From NCBI RefSeq assembly GCF_002742445.1, contig NZ_NJNQ01000001.1, forward strand, positions 1 to 64,000: a stretch of DNA of 64,000 nucleotides, read 5' to 3'. The DNA comes from Bifidobacterium sp. N4G05. GTDB lineage: Bacteria > Actinomycetota > Actinomycetes > Actinomycetales > Bifidobacteriaceae. The notes beneath the pieces were generated by a model. It ran no database searches. It was not told the origin of the DNA and saw only the letters and a program-made list of their open reading frames with translations. Position numbers and translations under genes: made by a program. Shown piece after piece: positions 32,287 through 41,133 of the stretch. Positions within the stretch are counted from its first letter, which is position 1; each line of letters begins with the position of its first letter.

Positions 32287-32945
32287 ACGCCCAAAGCACC
32301 GCCATTCAACGTCAAGGCCTTTCGGATAACCGGCTCGCGAATCACTCCCTCCCGAAGAATCGCAATGCCGTCACGCCCATGAGGATCAGCCGCCACAACT
32401 GTGGAAGCCACATGACCGGGAGTCGCTCCCCCATCCAAGTACAGATCCACAGCATCATCGAGCGCTGCGACGGCTTCCTGAACCGTCTGCGCGCTTTCCT
32501 CGCCAGAACGATTGGCGCTGGTGGCAGCCAGCGGACCTGTGGCACGAAGGATCCGCAAAGCGACCGCGGAATTAGGAATACGGACGCCTTGCGTGGCCTT
32601 GCCCGTTGACGGATCATGCCGCAAAGTGGCAAGTGAGCAATTGCTTTCCGCTTCCGCTATCGGCGAAAACGCACCCGGCATGAACATGGCCGCCAAACGA
32701 TTAAGCGGCACCGGCAGCGTCAAATGCAGTTTCTCCAAGCTTTCGATGGACGGCAGCAACACCTGCAGCGATTTGTATTTCGGACGATTCTTGGCAGCGA
32801 ACACCTTGCGAATCACTTCGATATTGCGCGGATCACAGGCTACTCCATACACAGTGTCCGTAGGAATGACCACCAATCCGCCATCATGGATGATTTCAAC
32901 GGCCCGGGCAAGGGATTCGTCGTTTACTGTGCAAATCTCGCTCAT
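32283..32945 (-). CDS. L-threonylcarbamoyladenylate synthase (Sua5/YrdC family)
   Basis: 220-aa YrdC-fold enzyme that makes threonylcarbamoyl-AMP for t6A37 of ANN-decoding tRNAs. Family blocks are IPTDTVYGVACDPRN, KNRPKYKSLQVLLPS and ATSANRSGEE. Start 32945 follows GGGAGGT, far better than the longer frame at 33056. It overlaps the glycosyltransferase start (ATGA). Confidence 0.93.
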   Translation of the reverse strand: MSEICTVNDESLARAVEIIHDGGLVVIPTDTVYGVACDPRNIEVIRKVFAAKNRPKYKSLQVLLPSIESLEKLHLTLPVPLNRLAAMFMPGAFSPIAEAESNCSLATLRHDPSTGKATQGVRIPNSAVALRILRATGPLAATSANRSGEESAQTVQEAVAALDDAVDLYLDGGATPGHVASTVVAADPHGRDGIAILREGVIREPVIRKALTLNGGALGV

Positions 32946-33129
32946 GACACCTCCCTTTCCAATCGACTCACCTATTGTAAAGCATGGAACGCGGATGCGG
33001 TCGAATAAGGCGAATCGACGCGTGTGTTCGGCACGAAACGTCGCAAAATGGACCAATCACGCGCAATGAAAAAAACGACGATTCACCGGCCCATTGCAAC
33101 GCAAATAAGACCGGAAACGGCATAAAAAA

Positions 33130-33167
33130 TCCGTCGGCCGGAATTATTTCTGATTCCAGCCGACGGA
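33130..33167 (-). terminator. Terminator of the liv operon
   Basis: Stem TCCGTCGGC..GGAAT / ATTCC..GCCGACGGA with a T6 tail on the minus strand, 18 bp below the livF stop. Confidence 0.87.
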
Positions 33168-33184
33168 ACAAGACGGACACTGTC

Positions 33185-33889
33185 TCAGGCGCCCAGATAC
33201 GCCTTGCGCACCTGCTCGTTGTTCAGCAGCTCTTTGGCGTCGCCTTCCATCGTGATACGGCCGGTTTCCAGCACGTATGCACGGTCTGCGATCGACAGCG
33301 CCATCTTGGCATTCTGCTCAACCAGCAGAATCGTGATGCCCTGCTCGTGCAGTTTGCGGATGATGGAGAAGATCTCCTTGACGAGCTTCGGGGACAGACC
33401 CATGGACGGTTCGTCCATGAGGATCGTATTCGGATGGCTCATCAGCGCGCGGCCCATCGCGAGCATTTGCTGCTCGCCGCCGGACAGTGTGCCGGCTTTT
33501 TGGTTGCGACGTTCCTTCAGACGCGGGAACAGACCGTAGACCATATCAAGATCCCTCTTAAGGCTCGACTGGTCCTTCAGGCTGAACGCGCCCATTTCGA
33601 GGTTCTCCTCAACGCTCATGCGCGTAAAGACGTGACGGCCTTCGGGAATGTGAGCCATGCCGAGGGTCACGATTTTGTTGCTGTGGGTTTTCAGCAAGTC
33701 CACGCCGTTGTACATCACGGAACCGGATTTAGCCGGCACCAGACCGGTGATGGTGTGCAGCGTGGTGGTTTTGCCCGCGCCGTTCGCACCGATCAAGGAC
33801 ACGATCTCGCCATCCTTCACGGTGAAACTGATGCCCTTGACGGCTTCGATGGCACCGTACGAAACGGAAAGGTTCTTGACTTCCAGCAT
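33185..33889 (-). CDS. livF: Branched-chain amino-acid ABC transporter ATPase LivF
   Basis: 234-aa ATPase. Walker A GANGAGKTTTL, signature LSGGEQQMLAMGRAL (LivF-typical), Walker B ILMDEPSMGLSPKLV and switch EQNAKMAL are present. Its start overlaps the livG stop. With LivG it powers uptake of Leu/Ile/Val. Confidence 0.96.
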   Translation of the reverse strand: MLEVKNLSVSYGAIEAVKGISFTVKDGEIVSLIGANGAGKTTTLHTITGLVPAKSGSVMYNGVDLLKTHSNKIVTLGMAHIPEGRHVFTRMSVEENLEMGAFSLKDQSSLKRDLDMVYGLFPRLKERRNQKAGTLSGGEQQMLAMGRALMSHPNTILMDEPSMGLSPKLVKEIFSIIRKLHEQGITILLVEQNAKMALSIADRAYVLETGRITMEGDAKELLNNEQVRKAYLGA

Positions 33890-34686
33890 CAGGCTTCCTC
33901 CTCGCTTTCGTCATCTTCGTCATCGGAACCAAGGTATGCGGAAATGACCTGCGGATTGTTGGCAATCTCATCCGGCGTGCCGGCTGCGATGGTGCGTCCG
34001 TAGTCGAGCACCTGGATGCGCTGGCAGACGTTCATCACCAAGCTCATGTCATGTTCGATTAGCAGGATGGCGATGCCGAAACGGTCGCGGATGGTGTTGA
34101 TGCAGTTAAGCAGATCCTCAGTTTCTGTCGGATTCATGCCTGCGGCCGGTTCGTCGAGCAGAAGCAGCTTCATGCCGGTGGCAAGGGCGCGTGCGATTTC
34201 CAGCTTGCGCTGGGCGCCGTACGGCAGATTCGCGGCTTCGGTTTCCGCCAGACCTTCCAATCCGAAGATCTTGAGCAGGTCGATGGCTTTGGCGTGCATT
34301 TCGCGTTCCTGCTTCCAGAATTTCGGCGTGCGGAAAATCGCGCCGCCCATGCGGTAGCTGAACGATTCGTTGAACGCGACCAGCACGTTCTCTTCCACCG
34401 TCATCTGACCGAACAGACGAATATTCTGGAAGGTTCTGGCGATTCCGGCACGCACTACCTGGTACGTCTTCTTGCCGTTCATGCGTTCGCCGTCCAGGAA
34501 GAACTCGCCTTCCGTAGGCTGGTACACGCCGGTCAGTAGGTTGAACACAGTGGTCTTGCCTGCGCCGTTCGGTCCAATCAGACCGATGAGCTCACCGGAG
34601 TTGATGGTCATGTTGAAGTCGGATACGGCCTTCAAGCCTCCAAAGGTGATGCCGAGATGCTCGGCCTTGAGGATGGGCTCACTCAT
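33889..34686 (-). CDS. livG: Branched-chain amino-acid ABC transporter ATPase LivG
   Basis: 265-aa ATPase. Walker A GPNGAGKTTVFN, the LivG insertion around RTFQNIRLFGQMTVEENV, a degenerate signature LPYGAQRKLEIARAL in place of LSGGQ (normal for LivG) and LLLDEPAAGMNPTE are visible. The C-terminus is acidic (SDDEDDESEEEA). It overlaps livM by 4 bp. Confidence 0.96.
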   Translation of the reverse strand: MSEPILKAEHLGITFGGLKAVSDFNMTINSGELIGLIGPNGAGKTTVFNLLTGVYQPTEGEFFLDGERMNGKKTYQVVRAGIARTFQNIRLFGQMTVEENVLVAFNESFSYRMGGAIFRTPKFWKQEREMHAKAIDLLKIFGLEGLAETEAANLPYGAQRKLEIARALATGMKLLLLDEPAAGMNPTETEDLLNCINTIRDRFGIAILLIEHDMSLVMNVCQRIQVLDYGRTIAAGTPDEIANNPQVISAYLGSDDEDDESEEEA

Positions 34687-35843
34687 GCCTTCGCCTCCTT
34701 GGTAGTGGTGACCGTCTCAGCAACCTTTTCAGCGGTTTCGACTTTTTCAGTCGTCTTCTTAGCGTTCTTGCCGGATTCCTTGGACGCCTTGACCTTTTCA
34801 ACGGTTTCAGCCTGCTTCGGCTTGCCGTGTGCCTTGAACTTCATCGGGTAGAACAGCTTGTTGAGGGTCTTGGTCAGGGAGAATTCCCAGTTGCCGAAGA
34901 TGCCTTGCGGTCGGAAGATCATGATGAGCACCAGTGCCACCGAGTACACGAGCATGCGGTAGGTGGAGAAGGCGCGCAGCAATTCCGGAAGAATCGTCAG
35001 GCCGATGGCGGAGACGATGGAACCGGTCAGCGATCCCATACCGCCGAACACCACCATGATCACGTAATTGATCGACTGCAACCATCCGGCCATGGACGGA
35101 TTCAACGAACCGATGTACTGCGCGAAGATGCCACCGGCGATGCCTGCGAAGAACGCGGAAATCGCAAATACGAGCACCTTCATGTAAGTGATGTTGATGC
35201 CGGATGCGCTGGCCGCGATCTCGTCGTCGCGGATAGCCTTGACGGCACGTCCGTAACGGGAGCGGGCGAACATGAACAGCAGCACCACGGTGACGACGGT
35301 AATCCAGAACACGACATACAGGTTGGCGAGACGGTCGATGCCGATCAACGCCTGTCCTGCGGCACCCTTGTCGAGACCCATACCGCCGGCAACCTTCAGG
35401 TTCTGGATGATCACGCGGATGATCTCACCGAAGCCAAGCGTGATGATGGCGAGGTAATCACCATGCAGACGCAATGCAGGGATACCGACCAGAATACCGA
35501 AAATGCAAGCGATTACACCACCGACGAGGGTGGTAAGCAGGAATCGCAAAGTCGGATCCATCGCAACGCCATTGGCGACGAGCAGCTTGCTCAGCAAAGC
35601 AGCGGAATACGCGCCGATCGCCTCAAAACCGCAGCATCCCAACGTAAGCTGGCCGAGCACGCCGATAGTGAGGTTCAGCGAAGTGGTCATGATGATGGCG
35701 ATGCAGATGGTCATCATGATGCCTTTGATATAGGCGCTGGCCATGCCGGATTCACATACGCCCATCAGGATGCCGAACAGCACGACCACGCCGATCGCGC
35801 ACATCAGATAGGACTGTTTGGTGGAAAGCATTGATTTCTTCAT
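34683..35843 (-). CDS. livM: Branched-chain amino-acid ABC transporter permease LivM with charged tail
   Basis: 386-aa polytopic subunit with the LivM EAA-like region (GRAVKAIRDDEIAASASGIN) and GSLTGSIVSAIGLTILPELLRAF. The last ~60 residues are a hydrophilic Lys/Glu/Thr/Ala tail (repeats of the KVxTAEKV type), absent from the usual ~320-aa LivM and probably cytoplasmic. It lies between livH (4 bp gap) and livG (4 bp overlap). Confidence 0.94.
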   Translation of the reverse strand: MKKSMLSTKQSYLMCAIGVVVLFGILMGVCESGMASAYIKGIMMTICIAIIMTTSLNLTIGVLGQLTLGCCGFEAIGAYSAALLSKLLVANGVAMDPTLRFLLTTLVGGVIACIFGILVGIPALRLHGDYLAIITLGFGEIIRVIIQNLKVAGGMGLDKGAAGQALIGIDRLANLYVVFWITVVTVVLLFMFARSRYGRAVKAIRDDEIAASASGINITYMKVLVFAISAFFAGIAGGIFAQYIGSLNPSMAGWLQSINYVIMVVFGGMGSLTGSIVSAIGLTILPELLRAFSTYRMLVYSVALVLIMIFRPQGIFGNWEFSLTKTLNKLFYPMKFKAHGKPKQAETVEKVKASKESGKNAKKTTEKVETAEKVAETVTTTKEAKA

Positions 35844-35847
35844 GGGA

Positions 35848-36774
35848 TCACACCTTCTCTGTTTCCGGTTCGCCCATCAGGCCGGATGGCTTGACCAGGA
35901 GCACGATGATGAGGATACCGAACACGATGGCGTCGGAGAACGCGGACGTGATCACACCTCCGGTGATAGTGCCGATATACGCCTTGGTCAGGCTTTCGAC
36001 CACGCCGATCACCAGACCGCCGACCATGGCGCCCGGAATGGAGCCGATACCACCGAGCACGGCCGCGACGAATGCCTTCAGGCCCAGCATCGCGCCCATC
36101 ATCGGGGACACCTGCGGATAGGAAATGCAGTACATAAGTGCCGCCACCGCAGCCAGACCGGAACCGATGGCGAAGGTCAGCGTGATGGTGGAGTTCACGT
36201 TGATGCCCATCAGAATCGACGCTTCCTTATCTTCGGAAACCGCACGCATGGCCTTGCCCTGCTTGGTGTGGGAGACGAACAGCTGCAGCGCGACCATGAT
36301 GATGACGCCGAGCACGATGGTGATGATGGTCGCACCGTCAATCTTCAGCTTGCCGAGCGACAGCGTCGGAATCTGGATGATCGTTGGCACAGTCTGGTAA
36401 TCGGCGCCGAAGATGGCCTGGGAGCCATTCTCCAGCAACAGGCTCATGGCGATTGCGGTGATGAGGGCCGTCATGCTGTTGCCCTTCTCACGCACCGGCT
36501 TGTATGCGGCCCTCTCCACGATGACGCCCACCGCCACGCACATGAGGATCGCAGGAATGACGGCCACCCATGCGGGCAGGCCGAACGCGACGATTGCCGG
36601 AATGGTAAGCATCAGCACATATGCGCCGACCATGATGAAATCGCCGTGCGCGAAGTTGATCAAACGAATGATGCCGTACACCATGGTGTAGCCAAGTGCC
36701 ACAAGCGAGTACACGCTACCGATCTTCAAACCATTGAAGATCTGGCTGACGAACATGATGATCTGATCGCCCAT
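35848..36774 (-). CDS. livH: Branched-chain amino-acid ABC transporter permease LivH
   Basis: 308-aa polytopic subunit beginning MGDQIIMFVSQIFNGLKIGS, with the LivH signatures YTMVYGIIRLINFAHGD and GLKAFVAAVLGGIGSIPGAM. ATG 36774 lies 4 nt after AGGAGG; the adjacent ATG at 36777 is too near, and the longer frame to 36840 has no signal. It starts the HMGF block, separated from livK by a hairpin. Confidence 0.95.
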   Translation of the reverse strand: MGDQIIMFVSQIFNGLKIGSVYSLVALGYTMVYGIIRLINFAHGDFIMVGAYVLMLTIPAIVAFGLPAWVAVIPAILMCVAVGVIVERAAYKPVREKGNSMTALITAIAMSLLLENGSQAIFGADYQTVPTIIQIPTLSLGKLKIDGATIITIVLGVIIMVALQLFVSHTKQGKAMRAVSEDKEASILMGINVNSTITLTFAIGSGLAAVAALMYCISYPQVSPMMGAMLGLKAFVAAVLGGIGSIPGAMVGGLVIGVVESLTKAYIGTITGGVITSAFSDAIVFGILIIVLLVKPSGLMGEPETEKV

Positions 36775-36853
36775 CATTCCTCCTTTCAAAAATTTGTATG
36801 CCGTCAGGCTCTCGAACCCGACGAATATGGATAAAAACACCTTGATACGCGAA

Positions 36854-36884
36854 AGGGAGAGAACCGGTTTCCCGGTCCCCTCCT
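36854..36884 (-). terminator. Partial terminator / attenuator between livK and livH
   Basis: On the minus strand GGAGGGGACCGG-GAAA-CCGGTTCTCTCC is followed by CCTTTCG: a stable hairpin with a short T tail. It would let livK (receptor) be made in excess over livHMGF. Confidence 0.6.
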
Positions 36885-36931
36885 CTTATATGCTCAGGCT
36901 TTCAAAATCCTTGCCTTCAAGCAGATGGAAA

Positions 36932-38128
36932 TCACTTGGATGGCTGGATGGTGGTCTTGTACTGAGGCTTACCGTCCTTAAGCTCAAGGACGATGACGGA
37001 CTTCTTCGGGGAGCCCTTCTTGTCGAGCGTGAAGTTACCGGTCACGCCTTCGAAGCTCATACCGGAGATGGCGTTGCGCACGGACTCGCGGGTAGCGTTC
37101 TTACCGGCCTTCTCGATCGCCTGAGCCATCATGTACACGGAGTCATAGGCCAGTGCGGTGAAGGTGTTTGGATCGGCGTTCTTGTTGGCCTTCTTGTAAG
37201 ACTTGATGAAGTCCTGCACCTTGGCGTTGGAGGCGTCGTCTGGAGAATAATGGGTGGTGTAGAGCACATTGTTGTACAGCGACTTATCGTCGGTCATCTT
37301 CAGGCCATCGTAGCCGTCAGGACCCATCACATAACCATCGTAGCCGACGGAACGGGCCTGCGGGATGATGTACGGGCCAGCAACGGAGTAATAGTACGGA
37401 GCGTACAGGAACTCGGCGCCAGCGGCCTGAATCTTCTGTAGCTGGGAGGAGTACTCAGTGTCGTCGGCGCTGGAGGAATTCTCCTCTGCCACGACCTCAA
37501 GACCGGCCTTCTTGGCGGCATCGGCGAAAGCCTTGCCCACGCCGGAGGAGTACGGGTCGCCGGTACCGTATAGCACGGCGACCTTCTTGACCTTCAGGGT
37601 CTCGGCTGCGAACTTGGCCGCGATCTCACCCTGATAGGAATCCTTGAAGCAGGTGCGGAACATGTAGCCACCAGTCTCGATGGAGTCGGAGGTGGCGGCC
37701 GGAGCGATGGCCGGCAGCTTGGCCTGGTCGGCCAGCGGAGCCACTGCTGCGGTGGTGGAGGAGATGGTCGGACCGAGCACGCCGAGCACGCTGGCGTCAC
37801 CGGCGAGCTTGTTGAAGGCGTTGGAGGCTTCGGTGGCGTCGCCCTTATCGTCCATGGACTCGAGCTTGACCTTCTTGCCGTTGATGCCGCCCTTGGCGTT
37901 GATCTCGTCCACAGCCAGCTTGAAGCCGGCGACTTCGGCCTCGCCGTATGCGGCGGCGGTACCGGAGTTGGTGGTGATGGATCCCAGCGTGATGGTATCG
38001 CTGTTGGCCGCACTACCATTGGAACTGCTGGAACCGTCCATGCTGCCGCCAGAGCAGGCAGCGAGGGACATTGACATTGCGCCTGCCGCGATCACGGCAA
38101 CGCACTTGGCGGAGAACTTGACGTTCAT
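36932..38128 (-). CDS. livK: Branched-chain amino-acid ABC transporter receptor lipoprotein LivK
   Basis: 398-aa type I periplasmic-binding protein. A signal peptide leads to the lipobox SLAAC (Cys25), then a Ser/Gly/Asn linker and the receptor domain (TITLGSITTNSG.., LGPTISSTTAAVAPLADQAKLP). ATG 38128 has GAGGAA upstream. It is the first gene of the liv operon and is followed by an attenuator-like hairpin. It binds Leu/Ile/Val or related amino acids by family. Confidence 0.94.
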   Translation of the reverse strand: MNVKFSAKCVAVIAAGAMSMSLAACSGGSMDGSSSSNGSAANSDTITLGSITTNSGTAAAYGEAEVAGFKLAVDEINAKGGINGKKVKLESMDDKGDATEASNAFNKLAGDASVLGVLGPTISSTTAAVAPLADQAKLPAIAPAATSDSIETGGYMFRTCFKDSYQGEIAAKFAAETLKVKKVAVLYGTGDPYSSGVGKAFADAAKKAGLEVVAEENSSSADDTEYSSQLQKIQAAGAEFLYAPYYYSVAGPYIIPQARSVGYDGYVMGPDGYDGLKMTDDKSLYNNVLYTTHYSPDDASNAKVQDFIKSYKKANKNADPNTFTALAYDSVYMMAQAIEKAGKNATRESVRNAISGMSFEGVTGNFTLDKKGSPKKSVIVLELKDGKPQYKTTIQPSK

Positions 38129-38371
38129 TCCGTTCTTCCTCTTTTCTTGAAAATGCCGCACATTCCTCTCAACGCGCACCATGAAAGCCATTCATGTTCA
38201 TCTCAATCCCGTGCGCGGAACCGCAATGGCCGCTTATGGCTGCCATCCGTTCTTCATGTGCATTCCGATTGTTCTTTATAGCCCGACGGACAGCGCCATG
38301 CATAAAATGTTCTTATAGTGAGACTCAACTTCCGGCTATATCTTCACCGGCATGCCGTGAAACGTCTTGTA

Positions 38372-39352
38372 TTATCCGATTTCTTGCTTTTCTGCCGTCA
38401 GATAACGCGGACGACCGGTGTAATCGTTGTGCACGACAACATCGACGAAATCGCAAGTACGTGCAAAAGCGGCAAGCCGCTCCCCCTGCGTGACATCGTG
38501 TTCCATTACCATGAGCCCGCCTGGCTTGAGCAGTTTCGAAGCACGTGAGATAATGCGCTCCGGAATGAGCGTACCATCCGCGGAACCGCCGTACAGCGCC
38601 AGATCGGGATCGTAATCGCGTACTTCTGGCTGTACGGGAATGTCGAAAAGCGGCACATACGGAGGATTGGTAAGCACGATGTCGATTGTGCCGTCAAGCT
38701 GGTTCAGTGTCGGCATCTGCGTGGCGTCGGCGATTTCCAGATGATAATTACCTGCGATCGCCGGATACCGTTTCGTGGTTTCGTCAAGATTGCGACGCGT
38801 CCACTGCGCGGTCTGTTCGCTTTTTTCGACGGCCCAGACTTCGCTGCCCGGCACTTCCGTGGCGAAAGCAAGGCCGATCGCACCGCTACCGGCGCATAAA
38901 TCGACCACTTTGGCACGGTACATGCCATGCCGGGTGGCCCATTCGATGCCTTCCTGCACCACCAACTCGGTTTCAGGACGCGGAATAAACACGCCCGGTC
39001 CGACTTTCAGATCGAGATAGCGGAACGGCGCATGGCCGGTGATGTGTTGCAATGGCTCACGTTTGGCTCGACGATCCACCATGGAATGGAACCGTTCCAT
39101 GGCCGCCGCGACGGTATTCCCGGTGGTTTTCGCATTCGCCCAAGCGCCCGATTCTGGTGAATCGGACGCCAAAGCACTGTTCAGATGTCCAACGTCATCT
39201 CCCATAAGCATGGCCTTGTCCACGTCCCGCAAATCAACGTGGAAGGCTTCGGCGAGCAGCAGTTTGACGTCATGTTCCGGAGTGTCGACACCCGCCGCGC
39301 TCAATATGGCCGCGGAGGAACGCACCGTTTCGAATACCGTAGCCACAACCAC
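38372..39352 (-). CDS. prmC: Release factor glutamine methyltransferase PrmC
   Basis: 326-aa N5-glutamine methyltransferase acting on the GGQ glutamine of RF1/RF2. SAM-binding VVDLCAGSGAIGLA and catalytic TNPPYVP are present after an N-terminal substrate-binding domain with an extra loop around residues 50-75. It starts 3 bp below prfA, whose product is its substrate. Confidence 0.95.
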   Translation of the reverse strand: MVVATVFETVRSSAAILSAAGVDTPEHDVKLLLAEAFHVDLRDVDKAMLMGDDVGHLNSALASDSPESGAWANAKTTGNTVAAAMERFHSMVDRRAKREPLQHITGHAPFRYLDLKVGPGVFIPRPETELVVQEGIEWATRHGMYRAKVVDLCAGSGAIGLAFATEVPGSEVWAVEKSEQTAQWTRRNLDETTKRYPAIAGNYHLEIADATQMPTLNQLDGTIDIVLTNPPYVPLFDIPVQPEVRDYDPDLALYGGSADGTLIPERIISRASKLLKPGGLMVMEHDVTQGERLAAFARTCDFVDVVVHNDYTGRPRYLTAEKQEIG

Positions 39353-39355
39353 GCC

Positions 39356-40444
39356 TTACTTCTGGTTGGCGAGACGATCGGCCTCATCCGCCTGGATGTC
39401 GGAATCGATGACGGCCTGCAAATCGCCGTCAAGCACGGCGTCAAGATTGTACGCCTTGTAGTTCGTACGATGATCGACGATACGGTTCTCCGGGAAGTTG
39501 TACGTGCGGATTCGTTCGGAACGATCCAGCGAGCGCACCTGAGAGTGACGCATGTCTGCGGCCTGTGCGGCTTCTTCCTCGTGCTTCATGGCGAGCAGGC
39601 GGCTCTTCAACACGCGCAGTGCGGCCGCACGATTCTGGATCTGGCTCTTCTCATCCTGCATGCTCACCACGATGCCGGTCGGAATGTGGGTCATACGAAC
39701 GGCGGAATATGTGGTGTTCACGGACTGGCCACCCGGGCCGGAGCTCATGAAGATGTCGATTTTCAGATCCTTCTGATCGATTTCAATCTCATCATCGTCT
39801 TCGTCAGCTTCCGGGAACACAATGACACCAGCCGCGGAAGTTTGGATGCGACCCTGCGATTCGGTGACGGGAATACGCTGCACGCGATGCACGCCACCCT
39901 CATACTTGAGGGACGCCCATACGCCATCTTCCGGCGCAGGAGTACCCTTGGCGCGAATGGCAAGCTGCACGTCTTTGACACCACCCAGCTCGGTGGTGTT
40001 TTCGCTTTGCACGGCGACCGACCAGCCACGCTTTTCCGCATATCGCATGTACATGCGCAGCAAATCGCCCGCGAAAAGCGCCGCTTCCTCGCCGCCGGTG
40101 CCCGCCTTGATTTCCATGATCGTGTCACGCGCATCATCGGGATCGCGCGGAATCAACGCGGTACGCAGCTTCTCCTCCGCCGCTGGAAGCTCGCTCTCCA
40201 AACGTTTCGCCTCTTCCGCGAAATCCGGATCTTCGGAAGCCATTTCCTTGGCTGCCTCCAGATCGTCTTTCACCTGCTTGTATGCGGTGTATGCGGAAAC
40301 GATGACGCCCAACTCAGCGTGACGACGTCCCAGCTTACGCATCTTATCCGGATCCGACGCGACTTCCGGCTCGGCCATCTGCTGTTCGATATTGTGATAT
40401 TCCTCAAGTGCGGTAACTGCCGCGGGGAACTGCTCGTCTGCCAA
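39356..40444 (-). CDS. prfA: Peptide chain release factor 1 (TTG start)
   Basis: 362-aa RF1 reading UAG/UAA. The RF1 tripeptide PVT is in [17 protein letters not shown], and GGQ is in [13 protein letters not shown]. The family N-terminus ADEQFPAAV is preceded by TTG at 40444 and by no suitable ATG; an AAAAGG stretch lies ahead of it. The frame extends to 40507, but those residues match nothing in RF1. It is in an operon with prmC. Confidence 0.94.
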   Translation of the reverse strand: MADEQFPAAVTALEEYHNIEQQMAEPEVASDPDKMRKLGRRHAELGVIVSAYTAYKQVKDDLEAAKEMASEDPDFAEEAKRLESELPAAEEKLRTALIPRDPDDARDTIMEIKAGTGGEEAALFAGDLLRMYMRYAEKRGWSVAVQSENTTELGGVKDVQLAIRAKGTPAPEDGVWASLKYEGGVHRVQRIPVTESQGRIQTSAAGVIVFPEADEDDDEIEIDQKDLKIDIFMSSGPGGQSVNTTYSAVRMTHIPTGIVVSMQDEKSQIQNRAAALRVLKSRLLAMKHEEEAAQAADMRHSQVRSLDRSERIRTYNFPENRIVDHRTNYKAYNLDAVLDGDLQAVIDSDIQADEADRLANQK

Positions 40445-40633
40445 TGTACGCCTTTTCTGTCTGCTTATAAATCTGCGCTTCAGCGTGAACGCTTCGCTGA
40501 ACTCCACTCAACCTATCCATCATATAAGGTGCCTTGGAAACGCTGCCGAAGCGCGGTATTTCGCAGGCATTCCACGCATCTTACGAATATCCCAATCGCA
40601 TGCACGCAGCGCATGCGCATCCGTTGCATAATG

Positions 40634-40667
40634 AAAAACGCCAGCCCACAATCGGACTGGCGTTTTT
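40634..40667 (-). terminator. Intrinsic terminator of rpmE
   Basis: Stem AAAAACGCCAG / CTGGCGTTTTT, symmetrical, between rpmE and prfA. rpmE therefore has its own transcript. Confidence 0.88.
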
Positions 40668-40687
40668 CATTGCCTAAGCAATAAGAC

Positions 40688-40900
40688 TCACTTGGCCTTC
40701 TTGCCGTAACGCTTCTCGAAGCGTGCCACGCGGCCACCGGTGTCGAGGATCTTCTGCTTGCCGGTGTAGAACGGGTGGCAGTTGGAGCACACGTCGACGG
40801 TCATGTGATCGCCGTTGTAGGTGGAACGGGTGACGAAGGTGTTGCCGCAAGAGCAGGTAACCTGCACTGCGTGATAATCAGGATGGATACCCTGCTTCAT
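40688..40900 (-). CDS. rpmE: 50S ribosomal protein L31, zinc-binding type
   Basis: 70-aa L31 starting [10 protein letters not shown] with the C+ zinc ribbon (CSCGN ... [13 protein letters not shown]). Four Cys are present, so this is the zinc-containing, not the zinc-free YtiA-like, paralogue. AGGAG lies 8 nt before the ATG. Confidence 0.97.
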   Translation of the reverse strand: MKQGIHPDYHAVQVTCSCGNTFVTRSTYNGDHMTVDVCSNCHPFYTGKQKILDTGGRVARFEKRYGKKAK

Positions 40901-41008
40901 AGTTTGTCTCCTAGAGATTCGGGGGACCCGGGTCGCAACGCCCCTATGGCATCGCGTGAACCGGATAACCTTTCAGATTGTATCAGAAGCCTTGACTTTA
41001 CGAAAGAG

Positions 41009-41082
41009 TGGGGCGTCACGGGCTTGAACCGTGGACCGGCGGATTATGAGTCCGATGCTCTAACCGACTGAGCTAACGCCCC
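41009..41082 (-). tRNA. tRNA with CAU anticodon (elongator Met or Ile2)
   Basis: 74-nt cloverleaf: acceptor GGGGCGT / ACGCCCC, D-stem GCTC/GAGC, anticodon loop CTCATAA (anticodon CAT at 41048-41046), T-arm CACGG-TTCAAGC-CCGTG, A73. CCA is not encoded. The anticodon stem has one T-C mismatch at its outer pair. G1-C72 pairing and the absence of three GC pairs in the anticodon stem exclude the initiator. Elongator Met is more likely; a lysidine-modified tRNA-Ile cannot be excluded by eye. Confidence 0.93.
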
Positions 41083-41133
41083 ACGTTGCAACATGCGAAC
41101 ATGCCAACTCGGTAAGTTTAGCAAATGGGTGGA

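Noticed and set aside
41009-41082. Initiator tRNA-Met
   Set aside because: G1-C72 is paired and the anticodon stem lacks the three consecutive GC pairs of initiators.
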